Translations under genes and position numbers: made by a program
Assembly: GCA_014859835.1 (NCBI GenBank)
Contig: JACZKW010000035.1
Span: 1-7,516, forward strand
Origin: UBA9653 sp014859835
Lineage (GTDB): Archaea; Thermoplasmatota; Thermoplasmata; UBA10834
DNA length: 7,516 nt
Direction of reading: 5' to 3'
Notes under the pieces: generated by a model
What the model was told of the DNA's origin: nothing
The model's database searches: none
What the model saw: only the letters and a program-made list of their open reading frames with translations
In this document: piece by piece, positions 1 to 5,998 of the stretch
Layout of the letters: each line of letters starts with the position of its first letter
Numbering within the stretch: the stretch's first letter is position 1

Positions 1-55
1 GATTAACGGCGATAAGTGCCCAGATACGGTCTGCGCGGACCGGTGCGGTGCACTA
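1..55. other. Window edge, no gene identified
   Basis: These bases lie downstream of the S-adenosylhomocysteine hydrolase stop codon. I see no RNA gene, no clear terminator and no start of a further minus-strand gene. A plus-strand frame open from position 2 runs into the hydrolase 3' end before stopping, but it is too short to judge. Confidence 0.4.
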
Positions 56-1300
56 TTATGTACCTTCCTTCCAGCTCCGGACATATTGCTGTTGTTCCTT
101 TGACAGCTTGTCAATCTTGATGCCCGCCGTCTGAAGTTTCAGCCGGGCGACGAGATCGTCGAGATGGTCGGGCACATCGTATACCGCGGGTTCCAGTGTC
201 TGGGCGCTGAAGTCCAGGTATTCCAGGCACAGCGCTTGGATGGCGAAACTCATATCCATGATCTCCGCAGGATGACCCTGCCCAGCCGCGAGATTGACGA
301 GGCGGCCATCCGCGAGGAGGTAGAGTCGCTTGCCGTTCTTCAACACATATTCGTCAACCGAATCTCTGACCTTCTTCTTCGATTTGGCCAGTTTCATCAG
401 ATCGGTCTTAGAGATCTCGTTGTCGAAATGCCCAGAATTCGCAAGGACGCAACCATTCTTCATGGCCTTCATGTCCTGAGTCGTCACGACGTCCTTGCAG
501 CCCGTGGCCGAGACCAGTATATCGGCATTCTTCACCGCGTCCCTCATGGGCATTACCGCGAACCCGTCCAATTTCGCCTCTATGGCCCGGATCGGGTCCA
601 CCTCGCAGATGGTGACATCTGCACCCATGCCCTTCGCGCGCATGGCTATGCCGCGGCCGCACCATCCGTAGCCCGCGATCACGAAGTTCTTGCCAGCGAT
701 CACCAGGTTGGTCGCGGCCATGAAGCCATCCATAGTGGACTGGCCAGTGCCATAACGGTTGTCGAACAGGTACTTCATATATGCGTCGTTGACGGACATC
801 ACTGGGAACTTGAGCGCGCCCTGCTGTGCCATTGCCCTCAGGCGGAGCACTCCGGTGGTGGTCTCCTCGTTCGCGCCCTTGATCTTCGAAAGAAGTTCCT
901 TGCGCTTGGTATGGAGCAGGAATATGAGATCGGCTCCATCGTCGATGACGTAATCCGGCCTCATGTCCAACACCTTGTTGAGAGAGGCGTAGTAGTCCTT
1001 GTTGTTCTGCCCCTTCTTGGCATAGGTCTCGAGCCCGTACTTCTCGTTCAGTGCGACGGCGACCGAGTCGTCGGTCGAAAGAGGGTTGCAGCTGGACAGG
1101 CGGACCTCCGCTCCCGCCTCTTGTATCGTCAATGCGAGCACAGCGGTCTTGGCCTCCGTGTGAAGGGCCATGGCGACCTTGAGTCCCTCGAAGATCTGCT
1201 CCTTGACCATCCTATCGCGTATCTTCGCGAGCACTGGCATATGCGTCCGTGCCCATTCTATCCTGCGTACGCCCTTTTCGACCAGCTCGTTCTTGCCCAT
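56..1300 (-). CDS. ahcY: S-adenosylhomocysteine hydrolase (adenosylhomocysteinase), archaeal type
   Basis: Cytosolic NAD-dependent enzyme that splits S-adenosylhomocysteine, the product of SAM-dependent methyl transfer, into homocysteine and adenosine. The 414-residue protein has the family landmarks in order: substrate-site HTEAKTA (H47), IDDGAD (D121), EETTTG (146-150), VNDAYMKYLFDN with K176 and D180, the Rossmann motif GYGWCGRG (210-217) with an acidic NAD-ribose residue E233, GHFDNE (H291) and GHPAEIMDMSF (H343). The C-terminus is the short archaeal/Thermotoga form ending KEGT, without the KPDHYRY tail of eukaryotic and many bacterial enzymes. The frame stays open to a TTG at 1360, but ATG 1300 fits where the family begins; no Shine-Dalgarno precedes it. 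Some archaeal homologues prefer S-inosylhomocysteine, so the exact substrate is not settled by sequence. It lies downstream of the CoA-pathway ligase on the same strand. Confidence 0.95.
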   Translation of the reverse strand: MGKNELVEKGVRRIEWARTHMPVLAKIRDRMVKEQIFEGLKVAMALHTEAKTAVLALTIQEAGAEVRLSSCNPLSTDDSVAVALNEKYGLETYAKKGQNNKDYYASLNKVLDMRPDYVIDDGADLIFLLHTKRKELLSKIKGANEETTTGVLRLRAMAQQGALKFPVMSVNDAYMKYLFDNRYGTGQSTMDGFMAATNLVIAGKNFVIAGYGWCGRGIAMRAKGMGADVTICEVDPIRAIEAKLDGFAVMPMRDAVKNADILVSATGCKDVVTTQDMKAMKNGCVLANSGHFDNEISKTDLMKLAKSKKKVRDSVDEYVLKNGKRLYLLADGRLVNLAAGQGHPAEIMDMSFAIQALCLEYLDFSAQTLEPAVYDVPDHLDDLVARLKLQTAGIKIDKLSKEQQQYVRSWKEGT

Positions 1301-1448
1301 GATATCGTGAATCGCATCGGTTGTATGGTAGATAACAGTTTTCGAATCACGACATCTCAATCGCTATGAATAGGATCCATCATGTGCAGAATATCCGATC
1401 GGTCATCTACATCGTCACTTGCGCGCAGGTGACGAAGGCTAGAACGAA
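1301..1448 (-). promoter_or_regulatory. Spacer between the phosphopantoate ligase and ahcY; probable ahcY upstream region
   Basis: 148 nt without a convincing gene. On the minus strand a weak TATA-like TTATCTA lies at 1335-1329, about 30 nt before the preferred ahcY ATG at 1300. With no Shine-Dalgarno present, this could mean a leaderless or short-leader transcript. The region also holds a perfect 8-bp palindrome CCGATCGG (1395-1402) and a longer hairpin listed separately. The promoter call is weak; co-transcription with the upstream ligase gene is also possible. Confidence 0.35.
1412..1435 (-). terminator. Hairpin after the phosphopantoate ligase gene (terminator or regulatory element)
   Basis: TCGTCAC (1412-1418) pairs perfectly with GTGACGA (1429-1435). 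Two further inner pairs after one mismatch (1419/1428) close a CGCG loop. It starts 13 nt beyond the ligase stop codon. No T-run follows in the direction of transcription, so an intrinsic terminator is not proven. An operator or RNA structure controlling ahcY is equally possible. Confidence 0.4.
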
Positions 1449-2195
1449 TCAGCCCAGTTTGCCGAGGTTGCCTTGCATGACATTCATCACGGCTTGAAGA
1501 TTGGCATCGCGATCATAATTCGTCAGCAAGCGTTCCTGCTCGGGTGCATCATCTTCCAGTTCCTCTGCGAACAGAGATATCTCGGGTAGCGCTTTGGTGA
1601 CTTCGTCGACGATCGCGACAGTTCCTGACCGCGAAGTCCGCGACAGCGGATTCAGGTCGACGACGATCGTCTTCTTCCCCATCCTCGACAGTGCCTCGGC
1701 ACGGTCCCCATCCTCGAGCGGTATGAGCACGACGTCAGCAGAGTGGATGCCATCACCGCAGCAGAGTCCTCGCATGCTGTCAACGCCATCCAGACGTGCA
1801 TCGGGCAATAAGCCGAGCACATCCTTCGCACCATGATCTTCCAGAACCGTCTGTATCTTCGCAACGCGCTGGTCCGACCTATGGAAGAGGCCGACCTCGA
1901 TCTTCGCACCGGTCACTTCTGCCAGACGAACGACCTCGCCGGGGCACAGCGCAGCGACATTCCCGTTGACGGATATGACAGGGTTCTTCGCCAGAAGCAT
2001 GAGCGCGGCGGCGACCCGTTCTGCGGTTCGAGCCTCCTTGGTCGTCCTCTCACCGAGGAGGTAGTAGAACGTCTCTCCCCGTCCATGTGCTATCATTCCT
2101 TGTGCAGCCACTATACCATCGTTAAAGCCTGCCACGAGCCGCTCCCTGAGCACCAGGGAATCGTATCGAGGATGACTCTTGGGAATATTCGTCAT
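1449..2195 (-). CDS. 4-phosphopantoate--beta-alanine ligase (archaeal phosphopantothenate synthetase)
   Basis: Archaeal enzyme of CoA biosynthesis that joins 4-phosphopantoate and beta-alanine using ATP. With pantoate kinase it replaces the bacterial pantothenate synthetase/pantothenate kinase route. The 248-residue protein matches the family (former DUF137) along its length: SHPRYDSLVLRERLV (7-21), the AAQGMIAHGRGETFYYLLGE block (30-49), SVNGNVAALCP (75-85), ADVVLIPLEDGDRAEAL (153-169) and VVDLNPLSRTSRSGTVAIVDEV (178-199, quoted loosely). I chose ATG 2195 over the in-frame TTG at 2210 because AGAAGGT (2207-2201) is well placed as its Shine-Dalgarno, and the family starts close to the SHPRY motif. 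It is transcribed divergently from gar1-tfb and is followed by ahcY on the same strand. A Cys-Cys pair (C145, C146) lies just before the ADVVL segment. Confidence 0.93.
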   Translation of the reverse strand: MTNIPKSHPRYDSLVLRERLVAGFNDGIVAAQGMIAHGRGETFYYLLGERTTKEARTAERVAAALMLLAKNPVISVNGNVAALCPGEVVRLAEVTGAKIEVGLFHRSDQRVAKIQTVLEDHGAKDVLGLLPDARLDGVDSMRGLCCGDGIHSADVVLIPLEDGDRAEALSRMGKKTIVVDLNPLSRTSRSGTVAIVDEVTKALPEISLFAEELEDDAPEQERLLTNYDRDANLQAVMNVMQGNLGKLG

Positions 2196-2287
2196 GGTAA
2201 ACCTTCTCAAGGCCGATCAATCACGCACGGGACCGGTTCCAGTATGACCCAGATATATGCTCAAACCTTAAATACCTTGAGAAAAAC

Positions 2288-2297
2288 ATTATATATA
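2288..2297 (+). promoter_or_regulatory. Probable TATA box for gar1-tfb
   Basis: ATTATATATA is preceded by purine-rich GAAAAAC, which suits a TFB recognition element. Archaeal spacing puts the transcription start near 2319, leaving a leader of about 30 nt that contains GGTGAG (2341-2346) just before the gar1 GTG. Confidence 0.6.
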
Positions 2298-2324
2298 ACT
2301 ATACACATAGGGCGCTTGGCACAA

Positions 2325-2334
2325 ATTATATATA
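2325..2334 (-). promoter_or_regulatory. Second ATTATATATA box
   Basis: An exact copy of the box at 2288-2297. On the plus strand it would place transcription start after the gar1 GTG, so it is mispositioned for gar1. Its near-symmetrical sequence can act on the minus strand (TATATATAAT), giving a start near 2303 and a roughly 108-nt leader for the ligase gene. The strand is inferred. Confidence 0.4.
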
Positions 2335-2349
2335 CGATTCGGTGAGACG

Positions 2350-2610
2350 GTGCAACTTCTCGGAGTGGTTCAGGATATTTCCCACGACGGGAGGCTCATT
2401 GTGAAAGCTCGGTTCGCGCCGAATGTAAGAACCATCGTGAGGGATAACTTGAAGGGGGAGGTCGGAAGAGTGGTGAAGGTTTTTGGTCCGACCCGGTCGC
2501 CTTATGTGGCAATAGAACCGCGAAGAGAACTCAGGACCCTTGCTGTGCTCGGCAAGGAAGTCTACGTTCAACAGGAGTGGGACCATGGCAAAGGTAAGAG
2601 AAGAAACTGA
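2350..2610 (+). CDS. gar1: H/ACA ribonucleoprotein protein Gar1
   Basis: Small RNA-binding component of archaeal H/ACA ribonucleoproteins, which work with Cbf5, Nop10 and L7Ae to make pseudouridine in rRNA at sites chosen by guide RNAs. The 86-residue product has the Gar1 beta-barrel pattern: LGVVQDI at the start, central LKGEVGRVVKVFGPTRSPYVAIEP (about 34-57), in which the VFGP..SPYV core is diagnostic, and a basic KGKRRN tail. Length fits archaeal homologues. It begins with GTG; GGTGAG at 2341-2346 is a suitable Shine-Dalgarno, and no later start would keep the first conserved strand. Its last 26 nt overlap the tfb start, suggesting coupled translation. Gar1 next to TFB is a known archaeal arrangement. 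Confidence 0.9.
   Translation: MQLLGVVQDISHDGRLIVKARFAPNVRTIVRDNLKGEVGRVVKVFGPTRSPYVAIEPRRELRTLAVLGKEVYVQQEWDHGKGKRRN
2574..2580 (+). promoter_or_regulatory. Shine-Dalgarno for tfb inside gar1
   Basis: GGAGTGG lies within the gar1 coding sequence, with GGAG ending 7 nt before the ATG at 2585. It fixes the tfb start there rather than at the in-frame upstream ATG at 2540, which would add 15 residues not expected in TFB. Confidence 0.75.
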
Positions 2611-3517
2611 GCAGGTCGAGAGATGCCCTGAATGCAACAGCGCTCATCTGGTGAGAGACTACGAGCGAGGAGAACTCGTCTGCGAGGACTGTGGGATAGT
2701 CCTGGACGACCAGCTGATAGACCAGGGGCCCGAATGGAGGGCCTTCGATGTGGAACAGGGGGAGAAGAGGGCGAGGACTGGCGCGCCGATGACCTACACC
2801 ATCCACGATAAGGGTCTCTCCACAGAGATATCTTGGAAGAACAAGGATTCTTACGGGAAGAGCATCCCGACTAGGAACAGGGCCCAGTTGTACAGATTGA
2901 GGAAGTGGCAGCGCAGGATACGTGTATCGAACGCCACCGAGAGGAACCTCGCGTTCGCACTGAGCGAACTCGATCGCATGGCCTCTTCGATGGGGCTGCC
3001 GAGGAATGTGAGGGAGACCGCCGCGATGACTTACAGGAAGGCGGTCAACAAGAACCTCATACGTGGCAGGAGCATCGAGGGCGTCGTCGCGGCATCGTTG
3101 TACGCAGCTTGCAGGCAGTGCAATGTGCCCAGAACCCTAGATGAAGTCGCGAACTCGTCCAGAGTCGGTCGCAAGGAGATCGGCAGGACATACAGGTTCA
3201 TGACGAGGGAGCTCAAGCTGAAGCTCATGCCCACGAAGCCTCAGGACTACGTGTCCAGATTCTGCTCGGAGCTGAAACTCTCCGGAGAGGTCCAGGCTAA
3301 GGCGGCGGAGATACTCAAGGACGCCGCGAAGAAGGAACTCACCTCCGGAAGGGGACCAACGGGCGTGGCCGCGGCCGCGATCTACATCTCGTCGATCCTG
3401 TGCAACGAGCGCAGAACGCAGAGAGAGGTGGCGGACGTAGCCGGCGTCACTGAGGTCACCATCAGGAACAGGTACAAGGAGCTCACTGAGAAGCTCGGTA
3501 TCGAAGTCCAGCTCTGA
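2585..3517 (+). CDS. tfb: Transcription initiation factor TFB (TFIIB homologue)
   Basis: General transcription factor that binds the TBP-TATA complex and the BRE element and recruits RNA polymerase. The 310-residue protein has the full architecture. An N-terminal zinc ribbon is built from C14, C17, C33 and C36, with spacing C-x2-C-x15-C-x2-C. A B-reader/linker segment follows (DQGPEWRAFD, then RTGAP and HDKGLSTEI). Two cyclin-fold repeats occupy roughly 105-195 and 205-305. Repeat 1 contains SIEGVVAASLYAACRQ and repeat 2 contains GPTGVAAAAIYISSILC, each followed by the expected helix-turn-helix (RTLDEVANSSRVG; TQREVADVAGVTEVTIRNRY). The zinc ligands are intact, so this looks like a full-function TFB rather than a degenerate paralogue. 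It is co-transcribed with gar1, and a separate GAPDH promoter follows. Many archaea have several TFBs; whether others exist here cannot be seen. Confidence 0.97.
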   Translation: MAKVREETEQVERCPECNSAHLVRDYERGELVCEDCGIVLDDQLIDQGPEWRAFDVEQGEKRARTGAPMTYTIHDKGLSTEISWKNKDSYGKSIPTRNRAQLYRLRKWQRRIRVSNATERNLAFALSELDRMASSMGLPRNVRETAAMTYRKAVNKNLIRGRSIEGVVAASLYAACRQCNVPRTLDEVANSSRVGRKEIGRTYRFMTRELKLKLMPTKPQDYVSRFCSELKLSGEVQAKAAEILKDAAKKELTSGRGPTGVAAAAIYISSILCNERRTQREVADVAGVTEVTIRNRYKELTEKLGIEVQL

Positions 3518-3597
3518 TATTCTGACTGGAAAACTCCTTCCCTAAACCCAATTCATATTCGTTTTCATGCATAGACTAAGATAGTGAAACGGACAAC

Positions 3598-3633
3598 TTT
3601 TTATGCAGCCCTGACCTTAGGCGTGACGGGGAG
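3598..3633 (+). promoter_or_regulatory. Promoter and ribosome binding site of the GAPDH gene
   Basis: TTTTTATG (3598-3605) follows an A/G-rich GAAACGGACAA and fits an archaeal BRE-TATA pair. The predicted start is near 3626. GGGGAG (3628-3633) then lies 6 nt before the TTG at 3640 as Shine-Dalgarno. The rest of the tfb-GAPDH spacer (3518-3597) shows nothing else I can support. Confidence 0.65.
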
Positions 3634-3639
3634 AACACC

Positions 3640-4650
3640 TTGATCAAGATAGGGATAAACGGATTCGGTAGGATCGGACGGAACGTTTACAGGGCTGCGA
3701 TCGAGAAGGAAGGGTACGGCAAGGACTTCGAGGTCGTTGTGGTCAACGACATCGCACCCCTTGATTCACTGGCATACATGCTCAAGTGGGACTCGGTCTA
3801 CGGCAAGATCGGCAAAGAGGTCAAGAAGGACGCATCCGGGGTCACCGTGGGCAACAGCAGGTTCGAGATCACCCAGATCAGAGAGCCTTCTGAGATCCCG
3901 TGGAGGAAGTTCGGTGTTGATGTCGTCATAGAATCCACTGGATTGTTCACTGACAAGGAGAAGGCTTCCAAGCACATGGTCGGCGGCGCGAGGAAGGTCA
4001 TCATATCCGCCCCGTCCAAGGATGCGGACGCGACCTTGGTCATAGGCGTCAACATGGACATTTATGACAGGACGATCCACAACGTCGTGAGCATGGCGTC
4101 CTGCACAACTGGCAGCCTGGCACCTCCGGCGAAGATAATCAACGACACCTTCGGCATCGAGCATGGCATGATGACGACTATACATGCGTACACCGGTGAC
4201 CAGAAACTCATCGATCTGCCGCACAAGGATTTGAGGAGGGGCAGGGCGGCCGCACTCTCGATCATACCGACATCGACCGGAGCCGCGAAGGCGATCGGAT
4301 TGGTGATTCCCGCGCTGAAGGGCAAGATGAACGGTCTGGCGCTCAGGGTGCCGACACCAGTGGGCTCGGTGACCGACCTGAGCTTCACGACGAAGGCGGA
4401 GGTCACCGCTGAAGAGATCAATGCAGCATTGAAGCAGGCGGCGGAGGGACCGATGAAGGGCGTGATGGAGTTCTGCGAAGAACCGATCGTCTCGATGGAT
4501 GTCGTGGGCAACCCGCACTCGAGCGTGATAGACTCTCTCTCCACGATGGTCATAGGTGGTAAGGGTCATGCCGCGAAGATTCTGTCATGGTATGACAACG
4601 AGTGGGGATACGCCAACAGACTCGTGGACCTCACGGGCAAACTCCTGTGA
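3640..4650 (+). CDS. gap: Glyceraldehyde-3-phosphate dehydrogenase, class I (bacterial/eukaryotic type)
   Basis: Tetrameric cytosolic enzyme that converts glyceraldehyde 3-phosphate, phosphate and NAD to 1,3-bisphosphoglycerate, reversibly. The 336-residue protein is full length. It has an N-terminal Rossmann motif INGFGRIGRN (5-14), D37 in VVND at the NAD-ribose position, and nucleophile C155 in SCTTG. H182 in IHAYTGDQ, LPHKDLRRGRAAA (193-205), RVPTPVGSVTDL (236-247, with phosphate-binding R236) and C-terminal SWYDNEWGYANR (316-327) follow. D37 and the LPHKD proline favour NAD over NADP. The start is TTG, fixed by the canonical MIKIGINGFG start and a Shine-Dalgarno at 3628-3633. Most archaea use the unrelated class II GAPDH, so this gene probably entered by transfer from bacteria. 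Unusual residues near C155 are M152, G158 and S159. Confidence 0.95.
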   Translation: MIKIGINGFGRIGRNVYRAAIEKEGYGKDFEVVVVNDIAPLDSLAYMLKWDSVYGKIGKEVKKDASGVTVGNSRFEITQIREPSEIPWRKFGVDVVIESTGLFTDKEKASKHMVGGARKVIISAPSKDADATLVIGVNMDIYDRTIHNVVSMASCTTGSLAPPAKIINDTFGIEHGMMTTIHAYTGDQKLIDLPHKDLRRGRAAALSIIPTSTGAAKAIGLVIPALKGKMNGLALRVPTPVGSVTDLSFTTKAEVTAEEINAALKQAAEGPMKGVMEFCEEPIVSMDVVGNPHSSVIDSLSTMVIGGKGHAAKILSWYDNEWGYANRLVDLTGKLL

Positions 4651-4673
4651 TACGTTAGGATTGCCGTGCCAAC

Positions 4674-4682
4674 GATTATTAG
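4674..4682 (+). promoter_or_regulatory. TATA-like element for the small Cys4 gene
   Basis: GATTATTAG is centred about 29 nt before the ATG at 4707. With no Shine-Dalgarno before that ATG, the spacing suits a leaderless transcript starting at or next to the start codon. Confidence 0.45.
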
Positions 4683-4706
4683 TCTGCACGGGCTAGTAGC
4701 AGTGCC

Positions 4707-4865
4707 ATGGTATCCTGCTACGACTGCGACCGTTTCGGCATCGAGTGCAAGGGCATAGTGCCGCCGATGGAGCACAGGAACAGGATCGACGAGTACTGCA
4801 AACGCTACAAACAGGTACCCTGGAGAGATGAACTCTACAAATCAGGCGGAAGCTCCAGGATATGA
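4707..4865 (+). CDS. Small four-cysteine protein, unknown function
   Basis: A 52-residue ORF beginning MVSCYDCDRFGIECKG and ending SGGSSRI. Four cysteines at 4, 7, 14 and 31 (C-x2-C-x6-C-x16-C) could bind one zinc or an iron-sulfur cluster. H23 is a further possible ligand. The middle is polar and charged (EHRNRIDEYCKRYKQ), and there is no signal peptide or membrane segment. Support for coding is the strong preference for G/C in third codon positions, matching the neighbours, a clean fit between GAPDH and the convergent endA, and a TATA-like box at leaderless distance. The stop codon ends at 4865, directly against the endA stop at 4866, with no spacer. I do not recognise the family and assign no function. 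It could still be a chance ORF. Confidence 0.6.
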   Translation: MVSCYDCDRFGIECKGIVPPMEHRNRIDEYCKRYKQVPWRDELYKSGGSSRI

Positions 4866-5921
4866 TCACGGTCTGAATCTGTTCAGGCAGACATATTCGA
4901 CCGCATCCTTCTTCACGCGTCCCAGGAGTATCTCCTTCTTGACGCCATGAGCTAATCGCACGGCCCTGCTGACCTCCGGCCACATGGTGGTATAATTCTC
5001 TGGCACGGCATGTACAAGGAACCGTGCGTGCTGTTTGTCAGGGTCACCCTCGTATGCGCGGAAATGGGAACCGTACTTGAACCCGGTCTTGACTATCAGT
5101 CCCTTCCCTTTCAGGTCCTTGAAGGCGCTGAGACGCAGGTCGAAATCTGGTTGCACAGCACGCGCACGTTTCTTGAGAGTCGCGAGGCTGAGCGGGCGGT
5201 TCGTCTTCGCGTCCCTGAGCTTCAGGACGCCCAGCTCCGTCAGGAAGACCGCCTCGATCAGTGATAACTGCAGTGTGGCACCTATCATCTTGCCGAAGTA
5301 GTGCCCTCCGTGCAGAGCCTTCAAAGAGTCTGGGTCATCCACGAGGACCCTGTCCGCCATGAGCAAACCTTCGGATGGGACACTGAGATCGACAGCGCCC
5401 AACCGGCCCTTTGGTGAGATACGCCTAACATCGTAATATGTCACATCGCTCTCCTCATCCACGACTGCGAGGAGCAGCTTCTTCCTGACATCGGATGTGT
5501 GATCCAAATTGGTCAACAGGTCGCCCAGGTCGAACGTGGACCGTTCGGATATGGCCGCGACCCACCACTTGCTGGGGGTCTTGTTGGGCGACCCGCCTCT
5601 GGGGAACACTCTGAAATCCAGTGGGGGGCTGCTGAGCTTCACGATATAGCCTCTCTGCCTCAGCTCCCTATAGACGAGATATCTGACTTCGAAACCTTCC
5701 GAGGTCTTGTGGGCGAGTCTCAGGAGTTCGCCGGCGCTCAATAGCTTTCCATCGGACAAGACCTCCAGCCGCCCACATTCGACCAGGTAGGTGGCTTCCA
5801 TGATGTCCATCCTGAGACTTCCGCCAGATTGAGGGACGCCGTAGTACCCCTTATTGTAGACCTGACTCGATTCGGATTGGTCATCCACGACGACTTCGCG
5901 GCCTTTGAGCTCTCCAGGCAT
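4866..5921 (-). CDS. endA: tRNA-splicing endonuclease EndA, two-repeat (alpha2) type
   Basis: Cuts archaeal pre-tRNAs and pre-rRNAs at bulge-helix-bulge motifs to release introns. The 351-residue protein contains two tandem copies of the endonuclease unit, as in the homodimeric Archaeoglobus-type enzyme. The C-terminal unit is catalytic: YGSHFRAY gives Y290, QHARFLVH gives H298 and AVRLAHGVKKEILLG gives K329, the expected Tyr-His-Lys triad, preceded by GLIVKTGFKYG. The N-terminal unit (about 38-160) keeps the fold signature (MEATYLVECGRLEV, YLVYRELRQRGYIVK, DFRVF), but has F105 for the Tyr and no His at the equivalent position; K147 appears kept. This fits a structural half. The protein is somewhat longer than the roughly 305-residue Archaeoglobus enzyme, largely through a polar N-terminal extension. 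The ATG at 5921 lacks a Shine-Dalgarno, and a TATA-like box about 28 nt upstream suggests a leaderless mRNA. It converges with the Cys4 gene. Confidence 0.93.
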   Translation of the reverse strand: MPGELKGREVVVDDQSESSQVYNKGYYGVPQSGGSLRMDIMEATYLVECGRLEVLSDGKLLSAGELLRLAHKTSEGFEVRYLVYRELRQRGYIVKLSSPPLDFRVFPRGGSPNKTPSKWWVAAISERSTFDLGDLLTNLDHTSDVRKKLLLAVVDEESDVTYYDVRRISPKGRLGAVDLSVPSEGLLMADRVLVDDPDSLKALHGGHYFGKMIGATLQLSLIEAVFLTELGVLKLRDAKTNRPLSLATLKKRARAVQPDFDLRLSAFKDLKGKGLIVKTGFKYGSHFRAYEGDPDKQHARFLVHAVPENYTTMWPEVSRAVRLAHGVKKEILLGRVKKDAVEYVCLNRFRP

Positions 5922-5944
5922 TCAGCGAGGATATCATAACCAGG

Positions 5945-5953
5945 TATTATTAG
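5945..5953 (-). promoter_or_regulatory. TATA-like element for endA
   Basis: On the minus strand this reads CTAATAATA, centred about 28 nt before the endA ATG. There is no Shine-Dalgarno between it and the ATG, so a leaderless transcript is likely. Confidence 0.45.
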
Positions 5954-5979
5954 TGTTCCAGAAGAGGGCATGAGGAGTC

Positions 5980-5998
5980 TTGCTCGGCAGAAGAGCAA
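5980..5998. repeat. Inverted repeat in the endA-hsp20 spacer
   Basis: TTGCTC (5980-5985) and GAGCAA (5993-5998) form perfect 6-bp arms around a 7-nt loop. It sits upstream of both divergent genes, outside their predicted transcripts, so a protein-binding site is more likely than an RNA hairpin. Chance occurrence is possible. Confidence 0.35.

Larger units (their letters stand above)
2196..2349. promoter_or_regulatory. Divergent promoter region between the phosphopantoate ligase and gar1-tfb
   Basis: An AT-rich 154-nt stretch in otherwise GC-rich sequence. It holds several TATA-like boxes: ATTATATATA at 2288-2297 and again at 2325-2334, and CTTAAATACC around 2267-2276, which reads GGTATTTAAG on the minus strand. 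The minus-strand box near 2270 would start ligase transcription near 2244. The plus-strand box at 2288 would start gar1 near 2319. No small ORF or RNA gene is evident here. Confidence 0.7.

Noticed and set aside
2..103. Cys-rich plus-strand frame entering from the left edge (CPDTVCADRC segment)
   Set aside because: Too short, no visible start, and about half of it overlaps the ahcY 3' end. It cannot be judged without upstream sequence.
1301..1360. 20-codon N-terminal extension of ahcY from a TTG
   Set aside because: No Shine-Dalgarno before the TTG, and the family normally begins near the MGKNELVEKG segment. Not strictly excluded.
164..1369. 401-codon open frame on the plus strand, antisense to ahcY
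   Set aside because: It lies almost wholly opposite a clear S-adenosylhomocysteine hydrolase. Its translation is rich in His, Arg and Leu with no recognisable motif, as expected for a shadow of a GC-rich gene.
1395..1402. 8-bp palindrome CCGATCGG
   Set aside because: Palindromes of this length are expected by chance in a window this size. Mentioned only because it lies near the ahcY hairpin.
2540..2584. 15-codon N-terminal extension of TFB from an upstream ATG
   Set aside because: A good Shine-Dalgarno precedes the ATG at 2585, TFB proteins begin shortly before the zinc ribbon, and the extension would lengthen the overlap with gar1.
3518..3597. Possible terminator after tfb
   Set aside because: Only a weak 5-bp TTTCA/TGAAA pairing. 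The nearest T-run is better explained as the GAPDH TATA box.
3766..4569. 267-codon open frame on the minus strand, antisense to the GAPDH gene
   Set aside because: Fully covered by a canonical GAPDH reading frame. The translation is Arg/His-rich with no family resemblance, so it is a compositional shadow.
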